A DNA stretch of 15,127 bases from JBOHBN01 sp050698355 (lineage in GTDB: Bacteria > Actinomycetota > Actinomycetes > Streptosporangiales > WHST01), in contig JBOHBN010000241.1 in assembly GCA_050698355.1 (NCBI GenBank), positions 1-15,127 on the forward strand, written 5' to 3'. A program made the position numbers and the translations under genes. Shown here piece by piece: positions 1 to 7,868 of the stretch. The notes under the pieces are model-generated. The model ran no database searches and had not been told where the DNA came from. It was given only the letters and a program-made list of their open reading frames with translations. Every line of letters starts with the position of its first letter. Within the stretch, counting starts at the first letter, position 1.

Positions 1-613
1 ACGCCCGGTCGAACCCGGACACCGCCGCCCGAGCCCCGGCCGCACCCGTGCCGTCGTCGCCGTGCCACCCGGCATCATCAACCGACAACGCCGGATTCGT
101 CGACGCGTTACGACGCAGCACCGTCGAGGAATGGAAGTTCAGCCCCGACGGCGCCGCCGCCGCCAAATCCACGCCGCGGCGCTGCGGGGTGACCGCGTAG
201 CGTATCGGGTCCGGGGCGGTGAATTCCATGGTGTACTGCGCTGTGCGGTCGTTGATCGGCTTGAATATGGTCGCGTCGGACCGCTGCACTCGGCACATCA
301 ACGACGAGTCCTCGTCGACACGCAGCTCGTACAAGACATACGGGTCGGGGGCCAGCCCCGAAAGCATCTTCTGCTGTGCCAACAGGTCGGAGCGGTCTAC
401 GCCTCGCACGATGCCGGTGACCCCGATGGTCCGCTTGTCCTGGTAGGCCGGGGCGGAGAACACTCCGGCGGCCTTCTCACGAGCTGCGTAGCTCGTCCGA
501 GTGCTCGGAGCGTCGTACCACCCGGACAGTCCACCAGAAGTGATCTTCACGCCAGTGGTTCGGTGCAGCATCGGGTGCAGCTGCTTTCCGTCCACGGTGA
601 CCACGGGTTCCAT
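1..613 (-). CDS. Distal tail protein (Dit-like), C-terminus cut by window edge
   Basis: The frame starts with ATG at 613 and stays open to the left edge, giving 204 visible residues beginning MEPVVTVDGKQLHPMLHR. Its ATG shares one base with the TAA stop of the tape measure gene (TAATG), so the two are translationally coupled. The position directly after the tape measure, and the residue pattern (short beta strands, a segment GVTGIVRG, then MEFTAPDPIRYAV near residues 140-155), fit the siphovirus distal tail protein, which forms the hub at the tail tip that joins tube to baseplate. From about residue 175 the sequence changes to NPALSVDDAGWHGDDGTGA, which resembles the start of carbohydrate-binding modules found in many minor tail proteins. 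The family call rests on position and pattern; 'minor tail protein' is the safe fallback name. Confidence 0.72.
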   Translation of the reverse strand, partial: MEPVVTVDGKQLHPMLHRTTGVKITSGGLSGWYDAPSTRTSYAAREKAAGVFSAPAYQDKRTIGVTGIVRGVDRSDLLAQQKMLSGLAPDPYVLYELRVDEDSSLMCRVQRSDATIFKPINDRTAQYTMEFTAPDPIRYAVTPQRRGVDLAAAAPSGLNFHSSTVLRRNASTNPALSVDDAGWHGDDGTGAAGARAAVSGFDRA

Positions 614-3600
614 TACGCCCCCAGCAGTTCGAACGACAGACGGCGTGACACCGTGTCGGCAATGGCCGTTTCAGACTGTCCCGGCTGCGGAAAGACGTTG
701 ATCGTGATCGGCGGAGCGGAGCTCCGCGAACCACCGCGCAGCGGCGTCACGTCAACCATCTCCGGCCCGGACTCGCCGACGCCGATCAGCGTCGGTTTGT
801 CGAACACCGCGCCCTGTACGCCGGAGCCGTACCAGTGCGGGCTGCGACTCGACCACGCCGCGAATGCGGCAGCGGGGCTGCCGTACCGACCGGCGATATA
901 GGACTCACCCCAGTTGATCTGCGTGGCCGGGTTGGTGCGCCAGTCCGGACCGGCGGCGGCCATCTTCGACCCAGGAAGCGCCTGCGGGATGCCGTAGGCC
1001 CCCGAAGTCGGATTAACCTTGTTCTCCCACCCGGATTCGCCGTTCCACAGCGCGATTAGCGGACCGAGCTGATCTGGTCCCCAGCCGAACAGCGGGAACT
1101 GCGACAGCGCGTATGCCTGCTCGGCCTTCACCGCCGGCGAGACGACCGCACCGTTGGCGAGCACGCCGAACGAGGAGGACATCTCCGAGACCAGCTTCGA
1201 CAGCGCCTTCTTCGCGTCGTCGGCGGCAATCTTGGCGATGTCGGCCCCGTCGATCGCCGCGAGGTTGCCAGGCCAACTGTCACGGACGGCCTGGATCATT
1301 CCCGGCACCTTCTTGAACGCCGGGTCGACCAGCCCGCTGGCCAGGCCGCCGTCGGCGAAGTGGCGGGCGTTGATGTGCTCGAGCAATGGCAGGTAACGCG
1401 CAGTGGAGGCGGCGTTGACCACGTACTCGCCGTTGGACAGGTACGCCGGGACCGAGTCGGATCGTCCCGTTCCGGGGCCGGACACCGCGCCGCCGGAGGC
1501 GAACGTCACCGCCACCGGGTTGACGTGCTTGTCCAGGTGGAACTGGTCGTTGATCGAGTTCCAGGCGGCGATGATGCCCGCGTTGAACGGTCGGTTGAGC
1601 ACGTTTCGAATTGGGTTCGCCGCGTCCCCGTAGATCGCGCCGAACTGCCCGGCCGCCCACCCCTGCGTCTGCCCGATCGCGGCCCGGACACCGGACAGGC
1701 CACCCTCGAGGGAGCGGAACGCGGCCAGTTGGCGGCCCACGGATGAAGCGACCGCACCTGCGATGCCGTTCCACGCACTCCAGGTCTGCGCGTTCAACTG
1801 GTTGTGGCGCGCGGCGATCTGGTTGTCCGAGATCACGATCTTGTTGGTGATACCCGTCCACGACGCGTTCTGCTGCGCCTGCAGCAGGTTCTGCGACGCG
1901 TTGATCGTGTTGTGCGAGCCGACGATGCGGCTCGTGATGCCCAGCCACGACGTGTTCGCCGTCGTGGCGAGCAGGATCATCTCTTGGGCCAGCGGCGGCA
2001 GGTTCGCGATCATCTGCTGCAACGCCGGGTTCGTGCCGGTGAATATCTGCGTCCCGATCTTCGTCAACGCCGGGTTGGCCTGCGTCTTGACGACCTGTGT
2101 GGTCTGCTGCCACTCGGCCTGCAGTGTCGCCAGGGCCGCAGCGAGCCGATTTGCCGCCTGTGCCATCTCAGCCAGCTGCGCAGACTTGTGCGCCCGCGTC
2201 TCGCGCTTACCCTGCACGGTGGGATTGATGAACTTGCCGTTCTCCCCATCCCACGCCCAGCCGTCGGCGTAGTTTGCCGACTGGTCCTCGAAGTAGCGCG
2301 TGCGTGCCGACCCGTTATGCGTCGGCGGCGCGGGGATGAGGCCCCCGCTTGCGAAGCCAGCCAACCCGCCATGGGCGAAGGCCCCCATGTTGATGGCGGA
2401 CATCATACCCACGCCGTACTTCGACACCGAAGCGGCGCGCATCACGTACTCGCCGTCGGACAGGCGAGCGGGGATGGAATCCGAGGTGCTCGTGCCGGGG
2501 CCGTTGATGTAGCCGCCGACGGCGTGACCACCGGTCAGCGAGTTGATCACGTCGAGCGGGTTGTGCAACTCGCCAGACGGGTTGCCACCCATCAGCGTCG
2601 GGAACAGCGTCTTGACGGTGATCTGCACCGTCTTGCCGTGCAGATTGTCGATGGCCTTCTGGGTGTTGGAGACAACGGCCTGGCCGTTCGGGTTGACGTT
2701 GATCGCGATCTTCTTGCCGTTCGGCAACGTCACGACGGCGTGATGGGTGCCGTTGACCGCACCCGTCGCCTTGTACGCCCCGATCTCGCTCGCCGAGAGC
2801 CCGTTGACCATCTTCTGCAGGGCCGGAGGTGCGTTCGTACCTGCGGCGGCGGCGAGACCGAGGACCGTCGAGACGTATGCCCGGTGCTTGGCGTCAGCCT
2901 TCTGCGCCGCCGTGCCGTTCTTGTTCTCCGCCGCAGCGGAGTTGACGGCCGCCTGCACCGCCTGGATGTAGGCATTGTTCAGGTTCAGCTGCGCGTTCTT
3001 CGCTTGCAGCGAGTCCGCGCCGTACTGCCGCACAGCAGTGTTGTAGCTGTTCTGCGCCGTCCTGATACCGAGCACAGCCTGCTTGTACTGGTTCTGCGCC
3101 TCGATCGCACCAAGCTGAGTCGTCTTCTGATCCAGCATCTTCTGCGTGGCCGATTCGGTCTCACGCTTGGCCCGGTTCTCCGCATCCGCGACCTTGCCGA
3201 CGGCGATGCCGTACTGGTTCTGCGCGGACTGTGCAGCCGGTGAATTCTTGCCGAAGATCTTCACCATCTGCTGGTAGTACGCCTGCTTGTCACCGGCGTT
3301 GACCATGGCCAGAGCAACATCGCGTGTGACGTTCTTCTGGTCCATCAGCTTCTGCGTCACCTGGTTCAGTGACGGGATCATGGACCCGCCGACCTGGTTG
3401 CCGAAGTTCTGGTAGAAGGTCAGCAGCGAACCGGACGCGTCGACGTTGTCGCGCATCTGCTGCGCGGCCTTGCCCGCCGCCGCACCGCCACGTGCGAACC
3501 CCTGCGCGAGGGAGTCCACTGTGCCCGTCGTCTGCTCGAGCCCCCACTGAAACGCCTGGACCGCGATGCCGATACCACCGAGTGCGACCGATAGCCCCGG

Positions 3601-5184
3601 CAACGCGCGCCCGACTCCACCGATCGCCTTGCCAAATCCGCGGGCGACCGTGCCGCCGTTGTTGAGGCGGTCGACGAATCCGCCGACCTTTGCCTTGGTG
3701 CGCGTCGCGAACCCGCCGAAATCCTTCAGTGCAGCACTACCGCTACGAATACCGGCAGCCATACCACCGATGACCGCAAGGCCCTTCACGGCAGCGCGCA
3801 GCGCCAGAAAGCCGGCCACGATCGGCGGAAGCAGCGGCCCGAGAGAGGCTAGCGCCGATGTCAAGGGAGGCAGAATGTCGGCTGCGAGTTGCGCCAGCTG
3901 CGGCAGGATGGGGGCGACGGATTCGAGGAGCCGCGAGAAGTTCGACGCGATCTGCGGGAGCACCGGGGCGAGCGTCTGGAACGCCTGCCACAGTGCGTGC
4001 ATGATCGCCTGGAAGCCGGGACGCAGCGCGGCCACGATCCGCTGCAGCGTGCCGAATACCTGCGTCAGGTTGCTTTGCCCCTGCGTGGAGCGTAGGAACG
4101 CCGCCACCTGTCCCGTCAGATCTCGCAGTGTGCCAAGCAGCCCGCCGCCGGCCGTGGAGGCGGCTCCCAGCACCGAGGAGAAGATCGACCCGATGTTGAG
4201 CAGCGTGTGGCCCAGGTTCGTCAGGACGCGGCCGAACGTTTGAAAGTCGTTCATCAGCTGGCCGGACTTACGCGCCTCGGCCGCCCACGCAGCGAAACGC
4301 TTCGCCAGGCCGCCTACCTGGTTCGAGATGATCGTCAGGTAGTGGCTGCCCACGACGCCGATGTCACGCAGGCCGTCCAGCACGGGCTGCAGGGACTGGC
4401 CTAGGTTGCTCACCGTCGCTGCCGCGTCCGCGAAAAGGTTCTTGACATCCGCGACCGTGCGGGACTCGGCGAAGAATGCGGCGGCGTTCCGAGTGGCCGA
4501 GTTGAACGCGGTCCCCAGGTAGGACATGCCGGAGTCGAGTGCCGGCAGGTACTGCGTCGCCAGGTCCGACACCGTTTGGCCGAGGCCGCGGAACAGCTGC
4601 TGCTGCACGTCGAGCCGCAAGTTGTGGAACCCGTCGGAGAGGCCGTGGATCTCAGCGACGAAGTTCCGTGCGGACGGCGCCAGCTTGTCCAGGGCAGCGG
4701 TGAGTACCTGCTGGTCCCGTGCCTGCGTGGCTGCGGACTTCCCGGCCGTGGCGGAGGCTTGTGACTGCGCCTTGAACGCGTCCGACAGGCCGTGCACGCC
4801 GGTGGCGAGTGTGGCCGCCGACGTTCCTGCGATCGACAGCGCGCCCGGGAGCAGCAGGACGCCCTTGGACAGGTTGACTGCCGCCACGCCGAGGTTTGCC
4901 ACCATAGGCACTGCCGAGCCGAGGCCGTAGACGGCCGAGGAGAACTTGGTGACCTTGGCGGTGGCCCGCACCGTCCTGGTGCCGATCCGATCCAGACTGG
5001 CTTCGAACGCTTTCAGGTGCGCCTGGGCGCCCTTCGTGTCGACGTTGACGTTGACATTGACATCCTTGCGGTCGAGCCGGTCGAGGCGCTGCGACATGCG
5101 ATCGACCTGGGCGGCCAGCTTGACGAACGTCTTGGATGCATTGTCGAGAGCCGTGACGTTGAACGCCAGATCCTTGTCTGCCAC
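613..5184 (-). CDS. Tail tape measure protein with C-terminal lytic transglycosylase domain
   Basis: This 1523-residue protein is the longest in the window and sits between the tail chaperones and the distal tail gene, as tape measure proteins do. Its length sets tail length; at roughly 0.15 nm per residue it would suggest a tail of about 200 nm. The N-terminus (MADKDLAFNVTALDNASK) and helical stretches rich in Ala, Gln and Asn are typical. Hydrophobic segments lie around residues 85-125 and 420-470. Two copies of a Gly-rich motif (GPGT-x2-SDSxPAxLSxGEYV) lie near residues 890-920 and 1232-1262. A Trp-x-Gly-Ile repeat of period 29 begins at W1080. Residues about 1360-1455 look like a transglycosylase (WNGESGW with probable catalytic Glu1383, then GAYGIPQALPGSKM), likely to cut peptidoglycan during DNA entry. 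The start is GTG at 5184, with GGAGG six bases upstream and three bases after the preceding stop. Confidence 0.95.
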   Translation of the reverse strand: MADKDLAFNVTALDNASKTFVKLAAQVDRMSQRLDRLDRKDVNVNVNVDTKGAQAHLKAFEASLDRIGTRTVRATAKVTKFSSAVYGLGSAVPMVANLGVAAVNLSKGVLLLPGALSIAGTSAATLATGVHGLSDAFKAQSQASATAGKSAATQARDQQVLTAALDKLAPSARNFVAEIHGLSDGFHNLRLDVQQQLFRGLGQTVSDLATQYLPALDSGMSYLGTAFNSATRNAAAFFAESRTVADVKNLFADAAATVSNLGQSLQPVLDGLRDIGVVGSHYLTIISNQVGGLAKRFAAWAAEARKSGQLMNDFQTFGRVLTNLGHTLLNIGSIFSSVLGAASTAGGGLLGTLRDLTGQVAAFLRSTQGQSNLTQVFGTLQRIVAALRPGFQAIMHALWQAFQTLAPVLPQIASNFSRLLESVAPILPQLAQLAADILPPLTSALASLGPLLPPIVAGFLALRAAVKGLAVIGGMAAGIRSGSAALKDFGGFATRTKAKVGGFVDRLNNGGTVARGFGKAIGGVGRALPGLSVALGGIGIAVQAFQWGLEQTTGTVDSLAQGFARGGAAAGKAAQQMRDNVDASGSLLTFYQNFGNQVGGSMIPSLNQVTQKLMDQKNVTRDVALAMVNAGDKQAYYQQMVKIFGKNSPAAQSAQNQYGIAVGKVADAENRAKRETESATQKMLDQKTTQLGAIEAQNQYKQAVLGIRTAQNSYNTAVRQYGADSLQAKNAQLNLNNAYIQAVQAAVNSAAAENKNGTAAQKADAKHRAYVSTVLGLAAAAGTNAPPALQKMVNGLSASEIGAYKATGAVNGTHHAVVTLPNGKKIAINVNPNGQAVVSNTQKAIDNLHGKTVQITVKTLFPTLMGGNPSGELHNPLDVINSLTGGHAVGGYINGPGTSTSDSIPARLSDGEYVMRAASVSKYGVGMMSAINMGAFAHGGLAGFASGGLIPAPPTHNGSARTRYFEDQSANYADGWAWDGENGKFINPTVQGKRETRAHKSAQLAEMAQAANRLAAALATLQAEWQQTTQVVKTQANPALTKIGTQIFTGTNPALQQMIANLPPLAQEMILLATTANTSWLGITSRIVGSHNTINASQNLLQAQQNASWTGITNKIVISDNQIAARHNQLNAQTWSAWNGIAGAVASSVGRQLAAFRSLEGGLSGVRAAIGQTQGWAAGQFGAIYGDAANPIRNVLNRPFNAGIIAAWNSINDQFHLDKHVNPVAVTFASGGAVSGPGTGRSDSVPAYLSNGEYVVNAASTARYLPLLEHINARHFADGGLASGLVDPAFKKVPGMIQAVRDSWPGNLAAIDGADIAKIAADDAKKALSKLVSEMSSSFGVLANGAVVSPAVKAEQAYALSQFPLFGWGPDQLGPLIALWNGESGWENKVNPTSGAYGIPQALPGSKMAAAGPDWRTNPATQINWGESYIAGRYGSPAAAFAAWSSRSPHWYGSGVQGAVFDKPTLIGVGESGPEMVDVTPLRGGSRSSAPPITINVFPQPGQSETAIADTVSRRLSFELLGA

Positions 5185-5187
5185 GGC

Positions 5188-5466
5188 TCACCTCCGCTCC
5201 TTCGCCGCCTGCTTCTTGAACTCGTCGATCTGCTCGGCCAATATGTCGAACTCGCCGATGGTGAAGTCGTCGATCTGCCGCGGACTGAAATGGAAGTGGT
5301 AGGCGAACAGCGCTAAATAGCGACAGACTCGGACGGCGGGAACGTCCCAATGTCCGGGGAGTCGGCTGGCGCCTCCGGAGGAGGGTTCGACTCTTCTCCG
5401 TCCTGCTCGTCCTCGGAGAGCCACTCCACATCCTTGAGCGGGCGCAGGTCGTCGAGGTCGTGCCAC
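5188..5466 (-). CDS. Tail assembly chaperone, -1 frameshift extension (gpT-like)
   Basis: This open frame overlaps the end of the first chaperone gene in the -1 frame and ends three bases before the tape measure start. It has no convincing start of its own. The part that looks like real protein begins near 5316: LALFAYHFHFSPRQIDDFTI followed by an acidic helix ending KKQAAKERR. The pattern AYHFxxxPxxIDDxTIxEF is characteristic of the second tail chaperone domain (lambda gpT equivalent; PF-type names differ between phages). In long-tailed phages this part is made only as a fusion to the first chaperone by programmed frameshifting, in a small share of translation events. The fusion would be roughly 150-160 residues. 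Upstream of about 5360 the frame is probably only an open shadow. See the finding on the slip site. Confidence 0.75.
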   Translation of the reverse strand: MARPRRPAPAQGCGVALRGRAGRRRVEPSSGGASRLPGHWDVPAVRVCRYLALFAYHFHFSPRQIDDFTIGEFDILAEQIDEFKKQAAKERR

Positions 5467-5660
5467 TGCACACTCTCGCCGGCGCGCTTCTTCGCCAGAT
5501 ACACCACGGCGCTGATCGAGTCCGGGTCCATGTCGGCGAGACCTTCGCCGAAGCTGCGCAGCCCCATGCCCGTCTGCTGCTTGATGTCGCGCAGTTCGCG
5601 GGTCGTCAAATCGTCCGGGTCGGGGATCTCGTACTTGGTGCCCTGCACGATGAACCGCAT
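5313..5660 (-). CDS. Tail assembly chaperone (gpG-like)
   Basis: This 115-residue protein, starting MRFIVQGTKYEIPDPDDLTT, is the first of the two tail chaperones that coat the tape measure protein before the tail tube forms around it. It has a short beta-type N-terminus, a helical core (RELRDIKQQTGMGLRSFGEG, then DPDSISAVVYLAKKRAGESV) and an acidic, Pro-rich tail (SEDEQDGEESNPPPEAPADSP). Length, acidic tail and position between major tail genes and tape measure fit the family. The start is ATG at 5660 with GAGGAG four bases upstream, nine bases after the preceding stop. The overlapping -1 frame carrying the second chaperone domain strongly supports the call. Confidence 0.88.
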   Translation of the reverse strand: MRFIVQGTKYEIPDPDDLTTRELRDIKQQTGMGLRSFGEGLADMDPDSISAVVYLAKKRAGESVQWHDLDDLRPLKDVEWLSEDEQDGEESNPPPEAPADSPDIGTFPPSESVAI

Positions 5661-5669
5661 GATGCTCCT

Positions 5670-6200
5670 CTAGTCGGTGATGTCGCGGGCCGCGTCGTCC
5701 ATGGCCCTCTGCACGGCGCGACGGAAGTCTTGGGCGTGGTGGCGGATGGTGACCCCGAAGTAGGGGAAGCCGCGCTGCTGCCTCGCCGAATCGGGGTGCA
5801 CGTTCCAGTTGCCGAACACCGGGTGGCGCCAGCGCTTGTACTTCCCGAACGGCAACGCGTCGAGGTACTTCGGCAACCGACGCCCGTAGACCGGGTCGAC
5901 CTTCCTGCCGATGACCTTGATTCGAATACCTTGCGGCCGTATATCGAGCTTGGTCGCATTCGCCACGCGTTCGCGCAAGCGCGTCGACTTGTCGGGCGGT
6001 GCATGACCGCCCTTGCTCGAGGACACGTGCACGTTCCGCGCGCGCTGCTTGACCTTCGCCACGACCGGTTTCCCGGCCTTGCGGATGTCAGCCCGCAGCC
6101 TGCGCTGCAAGGCACCATCACCTTGCTCGCGCAGGCTGCGGGACAGCGCCTTGAACTGCTCGCCCTGCCCCACGGAGAAGCGAACCGACACCCGGGGCAT
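5670..6200 (-). CDS. HK97 gp10-like head-tail joining/tail completion protein
   Basis: This basic 176-residue protein (MPRVSVRFSVGQGEQFKALS) has a long N-terminal helical region (residues about 15-55, RSLREQGDGALQRRLRADI and following), a middle segment RLRERVANATKLDIRPQGIRIKVIG, and a C-terminal segment with HPVFGNWNV, QQRGFPYFGV and a final helix RAVQRAMDDAARDI. The arrangement of an Arg-rich helix, a beta hairpin and a 'PYF...' end is that of the HK97 gp10-like family, which closes the tail end or joins head and tail. Its ATG overlaps the TGA of the major tail gene by one base (TGATG). It is odd that it follows the major tail gene rather than preceding it. The family call is by recognition of pattern only. 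Confidence 0.68.
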   Translation of the reverse strand: MPRVSVRFSVGQGEQFKALSRSLREQGDGALQRRLRADIRKAGKPVVAKVKQRARNVHVSSSKGGHAPPDKSTRLRERVANATKLDIRPQGIRIKVIGRKVDPVYGRRLPKYLDALPFGKYKRWRHPVFGNWNVHPDSARQQRGFPYFGVTIRHHAQDFRRAVQRAMDDAARDITD

Positions 6201-6706
6201 CAGACCGTCGCAGGGATCACGATGTTCTGCTTCGGCTCCGCGGTAACGGTGAAGCCGATCACGACGACGCCCGGCTTGTCGAAGTCGGGCTGCAGCGACT
6301 GCTCGGATACGGTCACCGGGAACACGTCCAACGTCTTGCTGCCGGAACTGCTGTCGTCCCCTTCGGGGAACACCACGATGTAGCCCTCGGTGTCGCGCGG
6401 CAGCAGGGTCCGCACGTCGCTGCCACCCTCCTTGGACAGGTAGATGTTCAGCGACGAGTCGTCGGCCTCGATCATGCCCGGAACCTTCGAGGTGAACCGG
6501 GAGGCGAGGTCCGGGGCGTCGACAGGCTTCGAGCTAACGGTGAACCCGCCCATGTCGGCCAGCTCCGCCGTCAAGTCGGTGCCGGCGTCCAGCTCGGACC
6601 TTATGGGCGCGGAAATGTCGGCGATCGTGTCGACCCAGTAGTACTGGCGGACACCGGAGGGCAGGTAGCGGTGGCCGGCGGTCGGGGTCAGCGGGGTGGC
6701 GCTCAT
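6200..6706 (-). CDS. Major tail protein (tail tube subunit)
   Basis: This 168-residue protein begins MSATPLTPTAGHRYLPSGVR and is acidic and rich in beta strands, as tail tube subunits are. Segments such as VDTIADISAPIRSELDAGTD, a central LLPRDTEGYIVVFPEGDD and a C-terminal VVVIGFTVTAEPKQNIVIPA match the actinophage tail tube pattern. It should polymerise into the tube around the tape measure. The start is ATG at 6706, chosen because GAAGGAG sits seven bases upstream; a longer in-frame reading to 6796 has a low-complexity Arg-rich N-terminus and no ribosome site. The ATG overlaps the stop of the preceding 58-residue gene (ATGA). Confidence 0.85.
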   Translation of the reverse strand: MSATPLTPTAGHRYLPSGVRQYYWVDTIADISAPIRSELDAGTDLTAELADMGGFTVSSKPVDAPDLASRFTSKVPGMIEADDSSLNIYLSKEGGSDVRTLLPRDTEGYIVVFPEGDDSSSGSKTLDVFPVTVSEQSLQPDFDKPGVVVIGFTVTAEPKQNIVIPATV

Positions 6707-6879
6707 GAGGCGTCTCCTTCGTGCTTGTCGTGCTTGGGTTCGGCCGTGACCTTCGGTTCGGCCTTCGCGTGCGTGCTCGGGCGCACGCGCCGCCACCCGG
6801 CGCGCTCACGATGAGCCACGCCGGACTCCGGTACCTCGATCTCGCGGCCCGGCAGTTTCGGATGCGTCAGTCGCACCAT
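6703..6879 (-). CDS. Small phage protein, 58 residues, between tail terminator and major tail protein
   Basis: I translated this frame directly: it starts MVRLTHPKLPGREIEVPESG, continues VAHRERAGWRRVRP and ends with a Lys/Glu/His-rich tail (KVTAEPKHDKHEGDAS). The start is ATG at 6879 with AGGAG six bases upstream, three bases after the TAA of the preceding gene. The stop overlaps the major tail ATG as ATGA. The pattern V-x-HP...VP......H...GW is common in short proteins at this place in actinophage genomes; their role is not known to me. Tight spacing, a good ribosome site and the recurring pattern make it a real gene. It may act in head-tail joining, but that is inferred only from position. 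Confidence 0.78.
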   Translation of the reverse strand: MVRLTHPKLPGREIEVPESGVAHRERAGWRRVRPSTHAKAEPKVTAEPKHDKHEGDAS

Positions 6880-6882
6880 GGG

Positions 6883-7341
6883 TTACTCCTGTGTGTAGGC
6901 GTCGATATCGACGTTGAATGCGAGGGCGGCGACGACACCGCGGTCGGTCTGCGGCATCGTCAGCGACCACTCGCCGATCGCCGCGCTCATCACCGCACCA
7001 CCGAGCGTGTGATCCGAGAACAGCGCGGCACCGCACGCGGCGAATAGCTCGTATACGCGCGCGCGGGCCGAGCTGATGTTGCCGCCGCCGTTGACGGCCG
7101 TGATCGCGCAGTGGATCGAGTAGCCTTCCCGGCTCGGCGACACGACCAAGCTCTCTTTCGAGAAACGACCACTGGCGACGGTGGCGTCCTCGTCGCCCTG
7201 GTAGCCGACGAACACGGCCGCGTTCTTGCCCGTGTCCTTGCGCGTCTCGCCATCCAGCACCAGCCCCGACAAGGTCGTGTTGCCCTGCCACAAGGCGACC
7301 AGCGCGTCGATGGCCGTCGGCGCCGTGGACTGCCAGTCCAT
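6883..7341 (-). CDS. Tail terminator-like protein
   Basis: This 152-residue protein starts MDWQSTAPTAIDALVALWQG. It shows the usual pattern of actinophage tail terminator proteins: an N-terminal helix that starts a 'DALVALW' stretch, a strand with AVFVGYQGDEDAT, a segment SIHCAITAVNGGGN followed by a helix (ARARVYELFAACGAALFSD), and a strand-rich end (WSLTMPQTDRGVVAALAFNV). The tail terminator caps the finished tube and presents it to the head. The ATG at 7341 shares one base with the upstream TGA (TGATG), with a G-rich stretch before it serving as ribosome site; the longer frame to 7473 lies inside the upstream gene and is not credible. Minor tail or neck protein is the alternative. Confidence 0.65.
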   Translation of the reverse strand: MDWQSTAPTAIDALVALWQGNTTLSGLVLDGETRKDTGKNAAVFVGYQGDEDATVASGRFSKESLVVSPSREGYSIHCAITAVNGGGNISSARARVYELFAACGAALFSDHTLGGAVMSAAIGEWSLTMPQTDRGVVAALAFNVDIDAYTQE

Positions 7342-7868
7342 CACGCCACCCCACCCAACGGCGGCCCGAGCATTTCCTCGGCCCGCCGAGGGATCGCGAA
7401 ACCGGTCGGGCCGCTCGCGAAGTCGGGTACATCGCCGAACGACGCAGTGGACGGACCGCGCTGCGTCCGCCACATCTGCTCAAGGATGATCAGCGCGGCC
7501 ACGTAGTAGTTCGCGGGTACGATGTCGTACCCCGCCCGCAGCGTCACCGTGACGAACCCGTCGAACGGTCGACCGAGGCTCACCAGCCGACCGGTCTGCT
7601 TGTCGACGTGCAGACCGTCCACATCCCACTGCGCCCCGGCCTCGTTGATGACTGCCGTGACCGCCACGACCGGCAGCGAGTACAGCATCAGCGACGACTG
7701 CCGCCGCGCCTCGTGCTGCTCGCTCACCACCTGCTGCGACATCAGCTCGCCGGTGTAATGCTCGACGGCGACCATTACCGCGTCCATGTAGGGCTGCAGC
7801 TCGTCGTCCTGACTGGTGTCGGTGTCGTCGATGTTCACCGCCTTCTTGGCGTCATTCAGCGTCAGCAC
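7341..7868 (-). CDS. Head-tail connector protein (gp6-like adaptor)
   Basis: This 175-residue protein reads M(GTG)LTLNDAKKAVNIDDTDTS, then DDELQPYMDAVMVAVEHYTG. The 'LTLxDAKxxLNI...DDELxxYIxAA...IE...G' opening is the hallmark of the HK97 gp6 / SPP1 gp15 adaptor family, whose ring sits under the portal and forms the first layer of the neck. The C-terminal half has PANYYVAALIILEQMWRTQR, a typical late helix. I chose GTG at 7868, which overlaps the preceding small gene by 17 bases; the ribosome site there is weak (GAGAG about eight bases upstream). The longer frame to 8000 adds an Arg/Ser-rich stretch that is only a shadow of the preceding gene. Confidence 0.8.
   Translation of the reverse strand: MLTLNDAKKAVNIDDTDTSQDDELQPYMDAVMVAVEHYTGELMSQQVVSEQHEARRQSSLMLYSLPVVAVTAVINEAGAQWDVDGLHVDKQTGRLVSLGRPFDGFVTVTLRAGYDIVPANYYVAALIILEQMWRTQRGPSTASFGDVPDFASGPTGFAIPRRAEEMLGPPLGGVA

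Noticed and set aside
1804..3243. A 479-codon plus-strand frame opposite the tape measure gene
   Set aside because: Low-complexity Arg/Val/Leu composition and no ribosome site; opposite a certain gene.
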